This document shows positions 7,228-14,360 of a stretch of DNA of 14,502 bases, piece by piece; position 1 is the first letter of the stretch, and every line of letters starts with the position of its first letter. The notes beneath the pieces are model-generated. The model did no database searches. It was not told the origin of the DNA and saw nothing but the letters and a program-made list of their open reading frames with translations. Source of the DNA: CAVSPO01 sp963730005 (lineage in GTDB: Bacteria > Actinomycetota > Actinomycetes > Propionibacteriales > Propionibacteriaceae); contig CAVSPO010000004.1 in the NCBI GenBank assembly GCA_963730005.1, positions 1 to 14,502 of the forward strand, in the 5' to 3' direction. Made by a program: the position numbers and the translations under genes.

Positions 7228-7901
7228 GCCGCTCGGTGGAACGGCTGAGCACCCGGCAGTATCTGGACGCCGCCCGTGCTGACGTGAGGCGGGTTGAGCG
7301 TGGCGTGGCCTGGTCGTCCGGGTCGGCCAGCGGTTTGGCCTCGACGCTGGATGGTCTGGCCGGCCGGCTGGTCGCCTTCGCGGGTGGCGTGGAGGCACGT
7401 GGGACGGCACCTGGTGATGTGGCGCTGCAGCGCCTGATCCGGCACCGCGCGTCCACCACTGGCTGCGAGATGGGCAGGTTCGGGCTGGGCGTCACCGTCC
7501 TGGCGGAGGAGGTGAGGGCCATTGACTCGGCCTCAGCGAGGGTCACTTCCGTGTTGTTGCGCGTCCACCATTCAGGGGACGCGGTCACTGCCGCGGATCA
7601 GCGGTGGATCAGCCATGCGGCTCTGGGGTTGCTCGGTCTGGACAAGGTGACCCGGCTTGCGCGGGCGGTATGTGACGAGGTGCTGGGCGTGGCGGTGAAC
7701 GCGGAGGCGGCGTGCCGGATGGTGGGGGAGCCCGGCTCGACGCTGTCGCCCGAGTTGGCGGGCGCGGTCGCGGGGCTCACGGAGGGCCGAGGCAGTCTGC
7801 TCGGGTTGGCCCAGCTGTTCGACGCAGCCGGCCGGATCCTGCCGCCTGCCGACGCCGTCCCTGAGCTGTCGGGGCTGCGTCCACTGCCGGGTTCGTCCTG
7901 A
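7224..7901 (+). CDS. Unknown Ala/Leu-rich helical protein coupled to ArdC
   Basis: The GTG start at 7224 overlaps the ArdC stop by four bases (GTGA), so translation is coupled. The 225-aa product is almost entirely predicted helix with many Ala, Val and Leu and regularly spaced Arg (YLDAARADVRRVERGVAWSS, FGLGVTVLAEEVRAIDSASA, HAALGLLGLDKVTRLARAV). No transmembrane run, signal peptide or catalytic motif is visible. The frame is intact and has a consistent high-GC codon pattern. Its last 304 bp overlap the opposite open frame of the membrane-protein gene, though the good part of that gene ends near 7900. Its position suggests a partner of ArdC or an element maintenance protein; I recognise no family. 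Confidence 0.75.
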   Translation: MSRSVERLSTRQYLDAARADVRRVERGVAWSSGSASGLASTLDGLAGRLVAFAGGVEARGTAPGDVALQRLIRHRASTTGCEMGRFGLGVTVLAEEVRAIDSASARVTSVLLRVHHSGDAVTAADQRWISHAALGLLGLDKVTRLARAVCDEVLGVAVNAEAACRMVGEPGSTLSPELAGAVAGLTEGRGSLLGLAQLFDAAGRILPPADAVPELSGLRPLPGSS

Positions 7902-8737
7902 CTTCCGGGGGGCGCGTCTCGCGGGTGGGTGAGGTGATGGATTCGTTCCAGCCCGTCCGTGTCGGGTCGCAGGCGCCCCAGGAGGGCTGCGAGGGCGGGC
8001 CCGTGGCCGTGTTCGGCCGCGTACTGGTCGCCGAGCAGTGTCTGGTGCCGCGTGACCTGGGATGCCAGGTAGGGCTGCCAGTAGGTGGTGGCGACGACGA
8101 TGAGCGCCCCGACACCGATGAGTGGCCGGCCTTCCAGGGTGGTCTGGATGAGCGCCGCGACCCCGTACAGGCCTCGCACCTTGAGCAGGAACCTGACCGG
8201 CAGGCTGCGTCCGAACACGATGTCGAACGCGTGTAGCACGATCCGGAATGGTAACCAGGGCAGGGTCAAGACGGTGAGCAGCCACTGGCCGCGGGTGGTG
8301 CCGCGGTCGATCTGACCGGCGGCGGACACCAGCAGGGCAGTCAGTTGGTGGCTGGAGACACGGCCTGTCTGTGCTGCCCGGATGGCGTCGCGGGTGATTA
8401 TCACGGTGTGTCGTCCGGAGCCGATCGCAGCGACCCCGGGTGTCTCGACGACCCGGACGTCGAGCCGGTGGGTGTTCGGTCCGCTGTGCCGCATCCGGGT
8501 GATCGGGTCGGCCAAGGTCGTCTGCTCGACCATGGTCGGTGGGCGTGCCGACAGCAGGAGACGCGTCAGTGCGGTCTGCCCGCCCCGGGTGAGTGACGCG
8601 GCCGCGAGGCCCGCCCACACCACGGTCACTGGAACGCTGACGTAGGCGGGCGCCAACACGCCGGTGAGCAGCCATACCCACAGGCTGAACAGCATCGCCG
8701 GGGTTTGGGTGATAACCCTGCCAACCGATACCCGCAT
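7598..8737 (-). CDS. M48-like membrane protein apparently lacking the zinc-binding motif
   Basis: ATG 8737 follows AAGGAGACCGGTG, so the upstream open frame to 9058 is not used. Two N-terminal membrane helices (AMLFSLWVWLLTGVLAPAYV, SVPVTVVWAGLAAASL) precede a soluble part with VRVVETPGVAAIGSGRHTVI and ITRDAIRAAQTGRVSSHQLT. Further hydrophobic stretches follow (WLLTVLTLPWLPFRIVL, LIGVGALIVVATTYW). This order, a strand with ITRDAIRA, a helix starting HQLTALL, membrane helices and a late QYAAEHGHGPALAALLGRLR, mirrors HtpX/M48 peptidases. Where HExxH should stand the sequence is LLVSAAGQIDRG, so it would be inactive. Convincing sequence ends near HHLTHPRDAPPGS (about 7900). The frame then runs antisense into the neighbour as Ser/Pro/Ala-rich sequence to 7598; one C fewer at 7905-7910 would end it at 7777. 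The true 3' end is uncertain. Confidence 0.6.
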   Translation of the reverse strand: MRVSVGRVITQTPAMLFSLWVWLLTGVLAPAYVSVPVTVVWAGLAAASLTRGGQTALTRLLLSARPPTMVEQTTLADPITRMRHSGPNTHRLDVRVVETPGVAAIGSGRHTVIITRDAIRAAQTGRVSSHQLTALLVSAAGQIDRGTTRGQWLLTVLTLPWLPFRIVLHAFDIVFGRSLPVRFLLKVRGLYGVAALIQTTLEGRPLIGVGALIVVATTYWQPYLASQVTRHQTLLGDQYAAEHGHGPALAALLGRLRPDTDGLERIHHLTHPRDAPPGSQDEPGSGRSPDSSGTASAGGRIRPAASNSWANPSRLPRPSVSPATAPANSGDSVEPGSPTIRHAASAFTATPSTSSHTARASRVTLSRPSNPRAAWLIHR

Positions 8738-8762
8738 CACCGGTCTCCTTCCCCACGAGTTC

Positions 8763-8787
8763 GGACGCAGGGAGTGTCGGTGCGTCC
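8763..8787. promoter_or_regulatory. 7-bp inverted repeat in the divergent promoter region
   Basis: GGACGCA (8763-8769) and TGCGTCC (8781-8787) are exact reverse complements with an 11-bp spacer. They lie in the 121-bp gap between the divergent starts at 8737 and 8859. An operator controlling one or both operons is the simplest reading. No clear -10/-35 pair could be placed around it. Confidence 0.35.
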
Positions 8788-8858
8788 ACGAGGGGTCACC
8801 AGACGTCTTGGGATCTGTGGAGAACCCATCCAGATTCCTGGAGGAACGGAGTCCATCG

Positions 8859-9209
8859 ATGAACGCAGTGCCACTCACCGCGGGCCAGCAGAGCCTGCTG
8901 CGAGCCGCTAGATCCCTGCATCTGGCCCACGTTGAAGCGCGCCGGGACACCGCCCGATCCGGCGGGGTGTTCCCGTCCGAGCTGGAGCAGGACTGCGCCA
9001 CGTTGCTGCTGATCGCCGTCACCCTGCTGCCCGAGGGCCTGTCCCTGGAAGGAGCCATCTCTGCGCAGCCCGGTGCCTTGGGTTCGCTGGTGGAGGCGGA
9101 GACCGAGCTGCGGCGGTTGCCGATCTACGCCTACCCGCCGGGCACCTCGCGTCTGGTCGTCTGGTTGTGTGACGTCCTGGCGTCAGTGCGGGAGCAGCAC
9201 CGGCCATGA
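8859..9209 (+). CDS. Unknown 116-aa helical protein, first gene of the primase operon
   Basis: ATG 8859 follows GGAGGAACGGAGTCCATCG. Earlier open frame exists from 8664 but runs through the promoter region and lacks such a site. The protein is helical (LTAGQQSLLRAARSLHLAHV, LEQDCATLLLIAVTLLPEGL, LGSLVEAETELRRLPIYAYP) and ends with SRLVVWLCDVLASVREQHRP. No membrane segment or catalytic motif is seen. Its stop overlaps the next start (ATGA), which ties it to the following unknown protein and then to the primase. The frame is intact. Function unknown, probably replication or maintenance of the element. Confidence 0.75.
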   Translation: MNAVPLTAGQQSLLRAARSLHLAHVEARRDTARSGGVFPSELEQDCATLLLIAVTLLPEGLSLEGAISAQPGALGSLVEAETELRRLPIYAYPPGTSRLVVWLCDVLASVREQHRP

Positions 9210-10543
9210 GCAGCGTCCGTTCCTTGCTGGTGGCAGCCGACCAGCAAGCCCGGGCGATCCTGCTCGACGGCCCCGACCCGCGGCGGGCGAACGGCCGGCT
9301 GCTGTCCTGGGCCGAAACACTCGAGACCGCCGCACACACCATGGCCGCCATGCCCGGGGGCGGGGCGACGGCGCACTATCAGGACGCCGACGCGCTCGCC
9401 TACGCCAGCCGGGCTGCCGCGTCGATCGATCGTGATTCTCATCGTGGTTGGCGGGAGATCCAGCCGGCCGACCGGCGGGTGGCGCGCATCTGCGCACTCC
9501 TTGCTGAGGCCGGCTCACGCCTTCAGCACGAGCGGCCTGGGCCCGAGAGGGCCGGCGACGTGTCGGTCGCCGTCCTGCACACCAGCTGGCTGCTGACCCA
9601 CGCGGTCGCGATCAGCCTCACGCGCCACGCGCAGGAACTGCGCCTCGTCGACCCCGCCGACCCTCTGGCTGACACGATCAGCCAGCTGGCTGAACGGGTC
9701 CGCAGCGTCGAGCTGGTGCTCGACACGCGGGTGAACGGGCGACCGCCGCGCGACAATCACGGGCAGCAGACCCATGAGGCAGGTCTTGCGGCCGCCCTTT
9801 CGACCTGGACCACCACCCTGCAGCAGGTCCTCGGACGCCAACCGGACCCGCGTCACTACACCGTCGCCGCCGACGTGAACCTCACCCTGATGGCCCGGAC
9901 CGCCGGCCTCGCCACGGCCGGCGCCCAAGCTGGGACGCTGCCGAGCCGCGACGTGCACGACCGGCTGGTGCCCGTACTCGAGAACGCCGCCCGGTCATGG
10001 GCCGGCACGCGTGAGCTGTGGGGAGCCCTGATCACACCGGACACCACCGGATCGCGTCCGCTGATGCAGGCCGCCATCGGGCTGCGGACAGCCCTGCGTG
10101 ACCCCGGGCTCTCCCAACGGGCGGACACGGCGGGTGTTCTGGCCGCGGGTTTGGCTGCCTCGGTCGAGGCCGCCGTCCTGTCACGGGCTGGGCTGATCCA
10201 CCTCGACCTGGCCCCGGCCGTCACCGTGGCCGCACTAACCGAGGACCTGCTCATCCGGAACCCTGACCAGGCGCACCGGCAGTTCACGGTCTGGAAGTCG
10301 ATGGACAGCACCGAGGGACGCGCACCCATCACCGTCCCCGAACTGCTGAAAGAGCACCTGCTCCGCCAAGCCGACCAGACCCTGACCTCCTCGATCACCG
10401 CCCGATCAGCCGGCAACCTCCTGCTGCCCACCAGCAGCCACGCCGCCACCGTCACGTTCGCGGCCGCGAAAGCCGAGACCCGACCCCTACGCCACCAACC
10501 GCCCCCCGTACACGCCTCGATGCCGCCCACGGTCGGCCGGTGA
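9206..10543 (+). CDS. Unknown 445-aa helical protein between the small ORF and the primase
   Basis: ATG 9206 overlaps the upstream stop (ATGA) and the 3' end overlaps the primase GTG (GTGA), so three genes are translationally chained. The long intact frame has even high-GC codon use. The product is nearly all helix (SLLVAADQQARAILLDGPDP, DTISQLAERVRSVELVLDTR, LMQAAIGLRTALRDPGLSQR, VTVAALTEDLLIRNPDQAHR). A polar Pro-rich tail follows (TRPLRHQPPPVHASMPP). There is no Walker motif, HExxH, signal peptide or clear transmembrane span. I do not recognise the family. Tight coupling to a replication protein suggests a cofactor in replication initiation or in processing of the element. Confidence 0.8.
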   Translation: MSSVRSLLVAADQQARAILLDGPDPRRANGRLLSWAETLETAAHTMAAMPGGGATAHYQDADALAYASRAAASIDRDSHRGWREIQPADRRVARICALLAEAGSRLQHERPGPERAGDVSVAVLHTSWLLTHAVAISLTRHAQELRLVDPADPLADTISQLAERVRSVELVLDTRVNGRPPRDNHGQQTHEAGLAAALSTWTTTLQQVLGRQPDPRHYTVAADVNLTLMARTAGLATAGAQAGTLPSRDVHDRLVPVLENAARSWAGTRELWGALITPDTTGSRPLMQAAIGLRTALRDPGLSQRADTAGVLAAGLAASVEAAVLSRAGLIHLDLAPAVTVAALTEDLLIRNPDQAHRQFTVWKSMDSTEGRAPITVPELLKEHLLRQADQTLTSSITARSAGNLLLPTSSHAATVTFAAAKAETRPLRHQPPPVHASMPPTVGR

Positions 10544-12624
10544 CCGGCCGCCCCCACACAGTGCTGGCGGCCATCGACGACCTGCTGTTCGAACCCGACG
10601 GCTGGTTCGCGATCGACCGCACCAACCGGCGCGTGCCCCGCGTGACCATCCCCACCAGACAGGCTGGCCTCGCCCTGGTCGGACGCGGACCCGTCGCCAC
10701 CATCGTCGGACGCCTGCGACCCCAAGCCGTCGCCATCGACATCGACCTCGACGACGAACGAGGAACCCGAGCAGCCGACCAACTCACCGCATGGTGCAAC
10801 CAGCAGCGACTGTGGTGACTGTCACGGCCATCCGGACGACCCGGCCACCGGCACGTCATCGTCGTCCCACAAGGCCGTCAGGACGAACTCCAGGCACTTG
10901 TCAGTGAGCTGCGACATCACCTCGAAGCCAGCCCCAAACAGATCGACGTGCGCCGAACCCTGCGACCCCTGACAGCCCCCCACCGACTCGGCGGGTCACC
11001 TCCCGCGAACGTCGGCCGTGACTCCGCGGCCGATGTGCTTCGGCGGCTGACGAACGCCCTGGACGCCGACCCGGCCGCCAACCTCGGCTGGCCGAAGAGC
11101 CTCAAGCAAGACGACGTGGCGCTCGCTCCCGCGTCCACGGCCCCTGACGCCGCTGCCGGAACGGTGGGAACGCTACCTGCGCGACGGCATACGCCCAACC
11201 CTCGGCGGTCACGACCACAGCCGTTCGACCTACGAGGCGATCGCCACCGGCGCGCTGCTGAGGGCCGGCCACACCGCCGACACCGCCTGGCGGCAGATCC
11301 TGGCGGCGCACCCGGACGCCATGACCAAAGCCCGCGCCAGCCATCGCCGCTGGATCCTCCACGTCTGGAACCGGGCCGTCCTCGACGACACCACCTTCAC
11401 CCCGGTCGCCAGCCGCAACCCCCAGGTGCTGGCCGCGAGTGGCAGCGGCCCGCAACCGATTGTGGACGCTGTTGCCGGGGCAACGATCGCGGGTGTCGGT
11501 CCTGCGCGTCGGTCTGGCGATCCTCGACCGCATGGAACGCACCAGCACACTGCGCGTCCCCGTGCCCGAACGCAACCTGGTGCTCGACACCGGCATCACC
11601 GACCGCACGACCATCCGGGACGCGCTGCGCCAGCTCCAGGCCCACGGCGTCGGCGCCCTGCACACCGACACCCTCGCCCCCGGTGCCCGCAGGGCACGGA
11701 CCTCGTTCGAGTTCTCCGTCCCGGCGGGAGAGGGCCCCGAAATCCCCCCACCTGGTATTCACACCCCCCTCCCCCCAACCCTCTGGTCTGTTCTGCCACC
11801 CACCGCCTCACTGTTCTGGCACTACCTGGAAACCAACCCCGCGGGAGTCAGCGCGACCCAGTTGCTGACCGGGACCGGGCAGATACGGCCAGGTGCAGTG
11901 CCGTCCCGACACCAGGTGGAGGCCGCCGTCCGACGTGCTGCGCGAGCTCGGATGCATCGGCCTGGCGACCTGCGACGAGCACGGCATCTGGCACGCCACC
12001 GCCCCCGAATCAGGCGATCCCCGCTACCAGACGACCATCGCCGAAGCCGACCGCACACACCGCGTCCGGCGCGAGCGAGTCGAGACCGAACGTGCCGCCT
12101 ACCGATCACGGGTCTTCAGCGACTGGGGACGCCAACGAGCAGCAGCGATCGACAAGCAGCGACGCAGACACCAAGCCTGGTGGGACGGCCTCGGCGAGCA
12201 CGAGAAGCAACGTCGACGCGCCGGCGCAGCGACCGGGTTCGCCCGGCACTCACCCCACGACCAGTCACGCCGCACACACCAATGGGCATCCCGTCGGCGG
12301 GCAGCCGGGGCGAGCGAAGCCGAACGGCACGACACGTGGATCTCATCGATCCCCGACGAGGAGTACAAACACCGGGCCGCTCAACGAGCTCGGGTCTACG
12401 CGGTCAGACCTAGCCGTGAACGATGGGAGCTCGCCGCGGCCTGGGCTGCGCACAGGCGTGAGTTCAACGTGGGTCGTGGCAAGCAGTCCCCGACCAAGGC
12501 GACCAGACCACAGCGGACCTGGCTAGGCCTTGTCATGTGCGGAGCCGAGTCGTCATGTGCTACTTGTCGGTCAGTCCCTTCAGCGGGGCGAGTGGGGTGC
12601 CTTCGATCAGCCAGAAGCCAATAA
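10540..12624 (+). pseudogene. Primase-polymerase-like (archaeo-eukaryotic primase fold) replication protein, interrupted
   Basis: The GTG at 10540 overlaps the upstream stop. Primase motifs appear in order: motif I AIDIDLDD near residue 67, motif II SRPSGRPGHRHVIVV near residue 103, motif III KQIDVRRTLRPLTAPHRLGG. Helical and winged-helix parts follow (LPERWERYLRDGIRPTLGG, STYEAIATGALLRAGH, AILDRMERTSTLRVPVPERN, DALRQLQAHGVGALHTDTL, VLRELGCIGLATCDEHGIW), then a long basic tail (VFSDWGRQRAAAIDKQRRRH). An in-frame TGA at 10816-10818 separates motif I from II. Shifts lie near 11110, 11433 and 11935. The restored product is about 690 aa. Prim-Pol proteins serve as replication initiators in some actinobacterial integrative conjugative elements. 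The end at 12624 is the last frame's stop and overlaps the OYE gene by 65 bp; it may end earlier. Confidence 0.65.
12532..12560. repeat. 9-bp direct repeat at the primase/OYE junction
   Basis: GTCATGTGC occurs at 12532-12540 and at 12552-12560, a 20-bp period (about two helical turns). The second copy touches the OYE stop codon. It may be a recombination scar where the reductase gene was inserted, or a binding site. No matching copy was noticed on the other side of the OYE gene. Confidence 0.35.
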
Positions 12625-13690
12625 GTCGTTTCGACAGTGCTAGTTTGTCCAGTCGCCCGGCCACGCTGGTTTCGATGAGTTCAGGATGGCCGGCTCGCAG
12701 CTTGGGGACGAAGTCGGGATCGATGAGGACGGCCCGACCGAGAGCGACGATGTCGGTGTAGTTGAGGGCGTCGAGCGCGTCGTCCGGGTTCAGGATGTTG
12801 CCGGCCAGCAGCATCGGCACCCTGCCGGCGATACCCGAGTGGATGGTTGCGGCCAAGGGCTCGTTGCGATTGTCGGTGGTGGGCGTGACCTTGTAGTTCG
12901 CGGTGGAGACGTGAATGTAGTGCGCGCCACCGTCGATCACTTTGGAGATGAGTTGCACAGCGTCCTCGACGGTGTATCCGACGTTGTCTCCGTGGACTTC
13001 CTCGGGTGAGATCCGGTAGCCGACGATGAACTCGGGTCCCGCCTGACCAGCGGCGGTCAGGACAGCTTCGAGAACGGCGAGCGGGAAAGCCATGCGCTTG
13101 TCGAAACTGCCACCCCACTGGTCGGAGCGGGTGTTGGAGTAGGCGGAGAAGAACTGCTGCAGCAGGTAATGGTTGGCGCCGTGGATCTCAACGCCGTCGA
13201 ATCCGGCTTCGATGGCGCGGCGAGTGGCCTGGGCGTAGTCGTCGATGATGCCCAGGATCTGGTCGTGGGTGAGTTCTTCGGGTACGTAGGGGAGGAACGG
13301 GAAGGCGATCGCGCTGGGTGCCAGCACTTTGCCGTACAACTCGTGTGCGCCGTAGGCTTCCCGCCCTGCGTGGTGAAGTTGCAGGATCGCACGGTTTCCC
13401 TTGGCCTTGATGAGGGTGGCCAGCTCGGTCAGGCCTGGCACCTTGGCGTCGTCGTAGACGGTCAGCTGGCTGATGATGCCTAGGCCCTCTTCTGAGACCG
13501 CGGCGGCACCGGTGATGATCAGGGCGCCCGTGTCATTGCGCAACGTGAAGTAGTCGAAGTCGTCCTTGGCTATGGAGCCGTCCTCGTGGGAGGCGAAGAC
13601 AAGCATCGGTGCCATGGCCAATCGGTTGTCCAGAGTGACGCCATTGCCGAGCGTCACAGGTTCGAACAGCTTGCGGTACGTGTCGTTCAC
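12560..13690 (-). CDS. Old Yellow Enzyme family NADH:flavin oxidoreductase (NamA/XenA-like)
   Basis: GTG 13690 is preferred over ATG 13723 because GAGGAAGG stands nine bases before it and family members begin near NDTYRKLFEPVTLGNG. The 376-aa protein is an intact FMN-binding TIM barrel: LDNRLAMAPMLVFASHEDGS, the ILQLHHAGREA strand, the substrate-binding GVEIHGANHYLLQQFFSAYS with the His/Asn pair, SDQWGGSFDKRMAFPLAVL, and the FMN-phosphate loops LLAGNI and ALGRAVLIDPDF. It lacks the C-terminal Fe-S and NAD domains of dienoyl-CoA reductases, so it is the short form. Such enzymes reduce activated C=C bonds or nitro groups with NAD(P)H. It is free of frameshifts, lies opposite to the replication operon and is flanked by element-type genes. 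It is probably cargo. Confidence 0.9.
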   Translation of the reverse strand: MNDTYRKLFEPVTLGNGVTLDNRLAMAPMLVFASHEDGSIAKDDFDYFTLRNDTGALIITGAAAVSEEGLGIISQLTVYDDAKVPGLTELATLIKAKGNRAILQLHHAGREAYGAHELYGKVLAPSAIAFPFLPYVPEELTHDQILGIIDDYAQATRRAIEAGFDGVEIHGANHYLLQQFFSAYSNTRSDQWGGSFDKRMAFPLAVLEAVLTAAGQAGPEFIVGYRISPEEVHGDNVGYTVEDAVQLISKVIDGGAHYIHVSTANYKVTPTTDNRNEPLAATIHSGIAGRVPMLLAGNILNPDDALDALNYTDIVALGRAVLIDPDFVPKLRAGHPELIETSVAGRLDKLALSKRLIGFWLIEGTPLAPLKGLTDK

Positions 13691-13770
13691 GATGAATCCC
13701 TTCCTCGGAGGTGTTTCAACCATCTCATCCCCGGGCTTCGCTTTTCATCGGTCGGGAAAGGGGGCTGGAC

Positions 13771-13783
13771 CCGACGTTGTCGG
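13771..13783. promoter_or_regulatory. Short inverted repeat upstream of the OYE gene
   Basis: CCGACGTTGTCGG has 5-bp arms around GTT, about 80 bp upstream of the reductase start and 24 bp upstream of the divergent small gene. OYE genes are often under repressor control, so an operator is plausible. The repeat is short and could be chance. Confidence 0.2.
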
Positions 13784-13806
13784 ACGCTGGCCGCCAGAAT
13801 CCAGGC

Positions 13807-14038
13807 ATGAGTTCGCGCGTGTCCAGCTTCGGGTCGTTGAGTGAGCGCGTCCGTGCCACACCGCCCGCCAAGCAGGAGCGCAGCGCACACGTCTGGGTGG
13901 ACGGTGACCGGCCAGGCGTTCTCCTGTCATGGCAGCGCGGACGACGGCGGCTCGTGGATGGCCCAGGTCGCGTTCATCGAGGCGCCGGGACGTCTGATCG
14001 TGGACTGGCTCCCTTCGGCCCGGGTTCGGCCAACGTGA
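13807..14038 (+). pseudogene. Small conserved-type element protein, one frameshift
   Basis: ATG 13807 begins MSSRVSSFGSLSERVRATPP, AKQERSAHVWVDGDRPGVLL. From about 13927 the sensible reading continues in the next frame as ADDGGSWMAQVAFIEAPGRL, IVDWLPSARVRPT and stops at 14038, giving about 77 aa. The pattern H-x-W-V, PG-x-LL-x-W, G-x-W-x-A-x-V, WLP resembles small proteins often annotated near conjugation genes of actinobacterial integrative elements. That comparison is from memory and has not been checked. Only a weak ribosome binding site is seen. It suggests the element continues to the right beyond the OYE gene. Confidence 0.5.
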
Positions 14039-14360
14039 GGCACGCCCTCAGGCAGCAGGGCCCTGATTGAAGACCACTGCCCGGGACAAGCCACACGCAG
14101 GCTGACGCGGTGCCAGCAACCGCGGGGCAGTCATGGAGAAGCCGGTGTTGTCCGTCAGCAAATAGGTGTTGTCCAGCAGTCGAACCCCCCCGGCGTGACC
14201 CCGTCCGAGTCTTACCGTTGTGCTCGTAGGTCCGCACCCCCCGGATCGCAATGTGCAATGCAGCATTGGCAGTTCTTTCTTTGCGCACGGTGACCATGAG
14301 GTGGTCGCGGAGGACTTGTGTGTGCAGGGTCCCGAATGGGGCCGAAAGGAGGGCAGCCAG
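14039..14360. other. Intergenic stretch with repeats, no convincing gene
   Basis: No frame here is clearly coding. A minus-strand reading, DHLMVTVRKERTANAALHIA then LLDNTYLLTDNTGFSMTAP, is open if one base is changed in a G7 run near 14190. It could be a decayed gene, but its codon pattern is poor. The stretch contains a 10-bp direct repeat GGTGTTGTCC at 14144-14153 and 14165-14174 (21-bp period) and the palindrome CAATGCAGCATTG at 14256-14268. The right part presumably carries the lipoprotein promoter. Confidence 0.35.
14256..14268. promoter_or_regulatory. 13-bp perfect palindrome upstream of the lipoprotein gene
   Basis: CAATGC-A-GCATTG is an exact palindrome 92 bp before the ATG at 14361, in locally AT-richer sequence. 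It could be a repressor site for the lipoprotein gene or operon. No promoter pair could be assigned with confidence. Confidence 0.25.

Noticed and set aside
6388..7410. 340-codon minus-strand frame opposite ArdC
   Set aside because: His/Arg/Pro-rich composition typical of antisense to high-GC coding sequence, while the plus strand has ArdC motifs.
8738..9058. Open frame extending the membrane-protein gene upstream on the minus strand
   Set aside because: It is antisense to the well-supported gene starting at 8859. The AAGGAG site directly before ATG 8737 marks the real start.
9856..10782. 308-codon minus-strand frame
   Set aside because: Antisense shadow of the intact 445-aa gene and the primase start; Ser/Arg/Ala-rich without domain features.
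11321..12526. Long 401-codon plus-strand frame
   Set aside because: Only its first part (to about 11430) is real primase sequence. The rest is Pro/Thr/Ser/Arg-rich shadow of the primase coding frames.
12532..12560. 9-bp repeat as a transposon target-site duplication
   Set aside because: Only 11 bp separate the copies, there is no transposase, and no third copy was noticed beyond the OYE gene.
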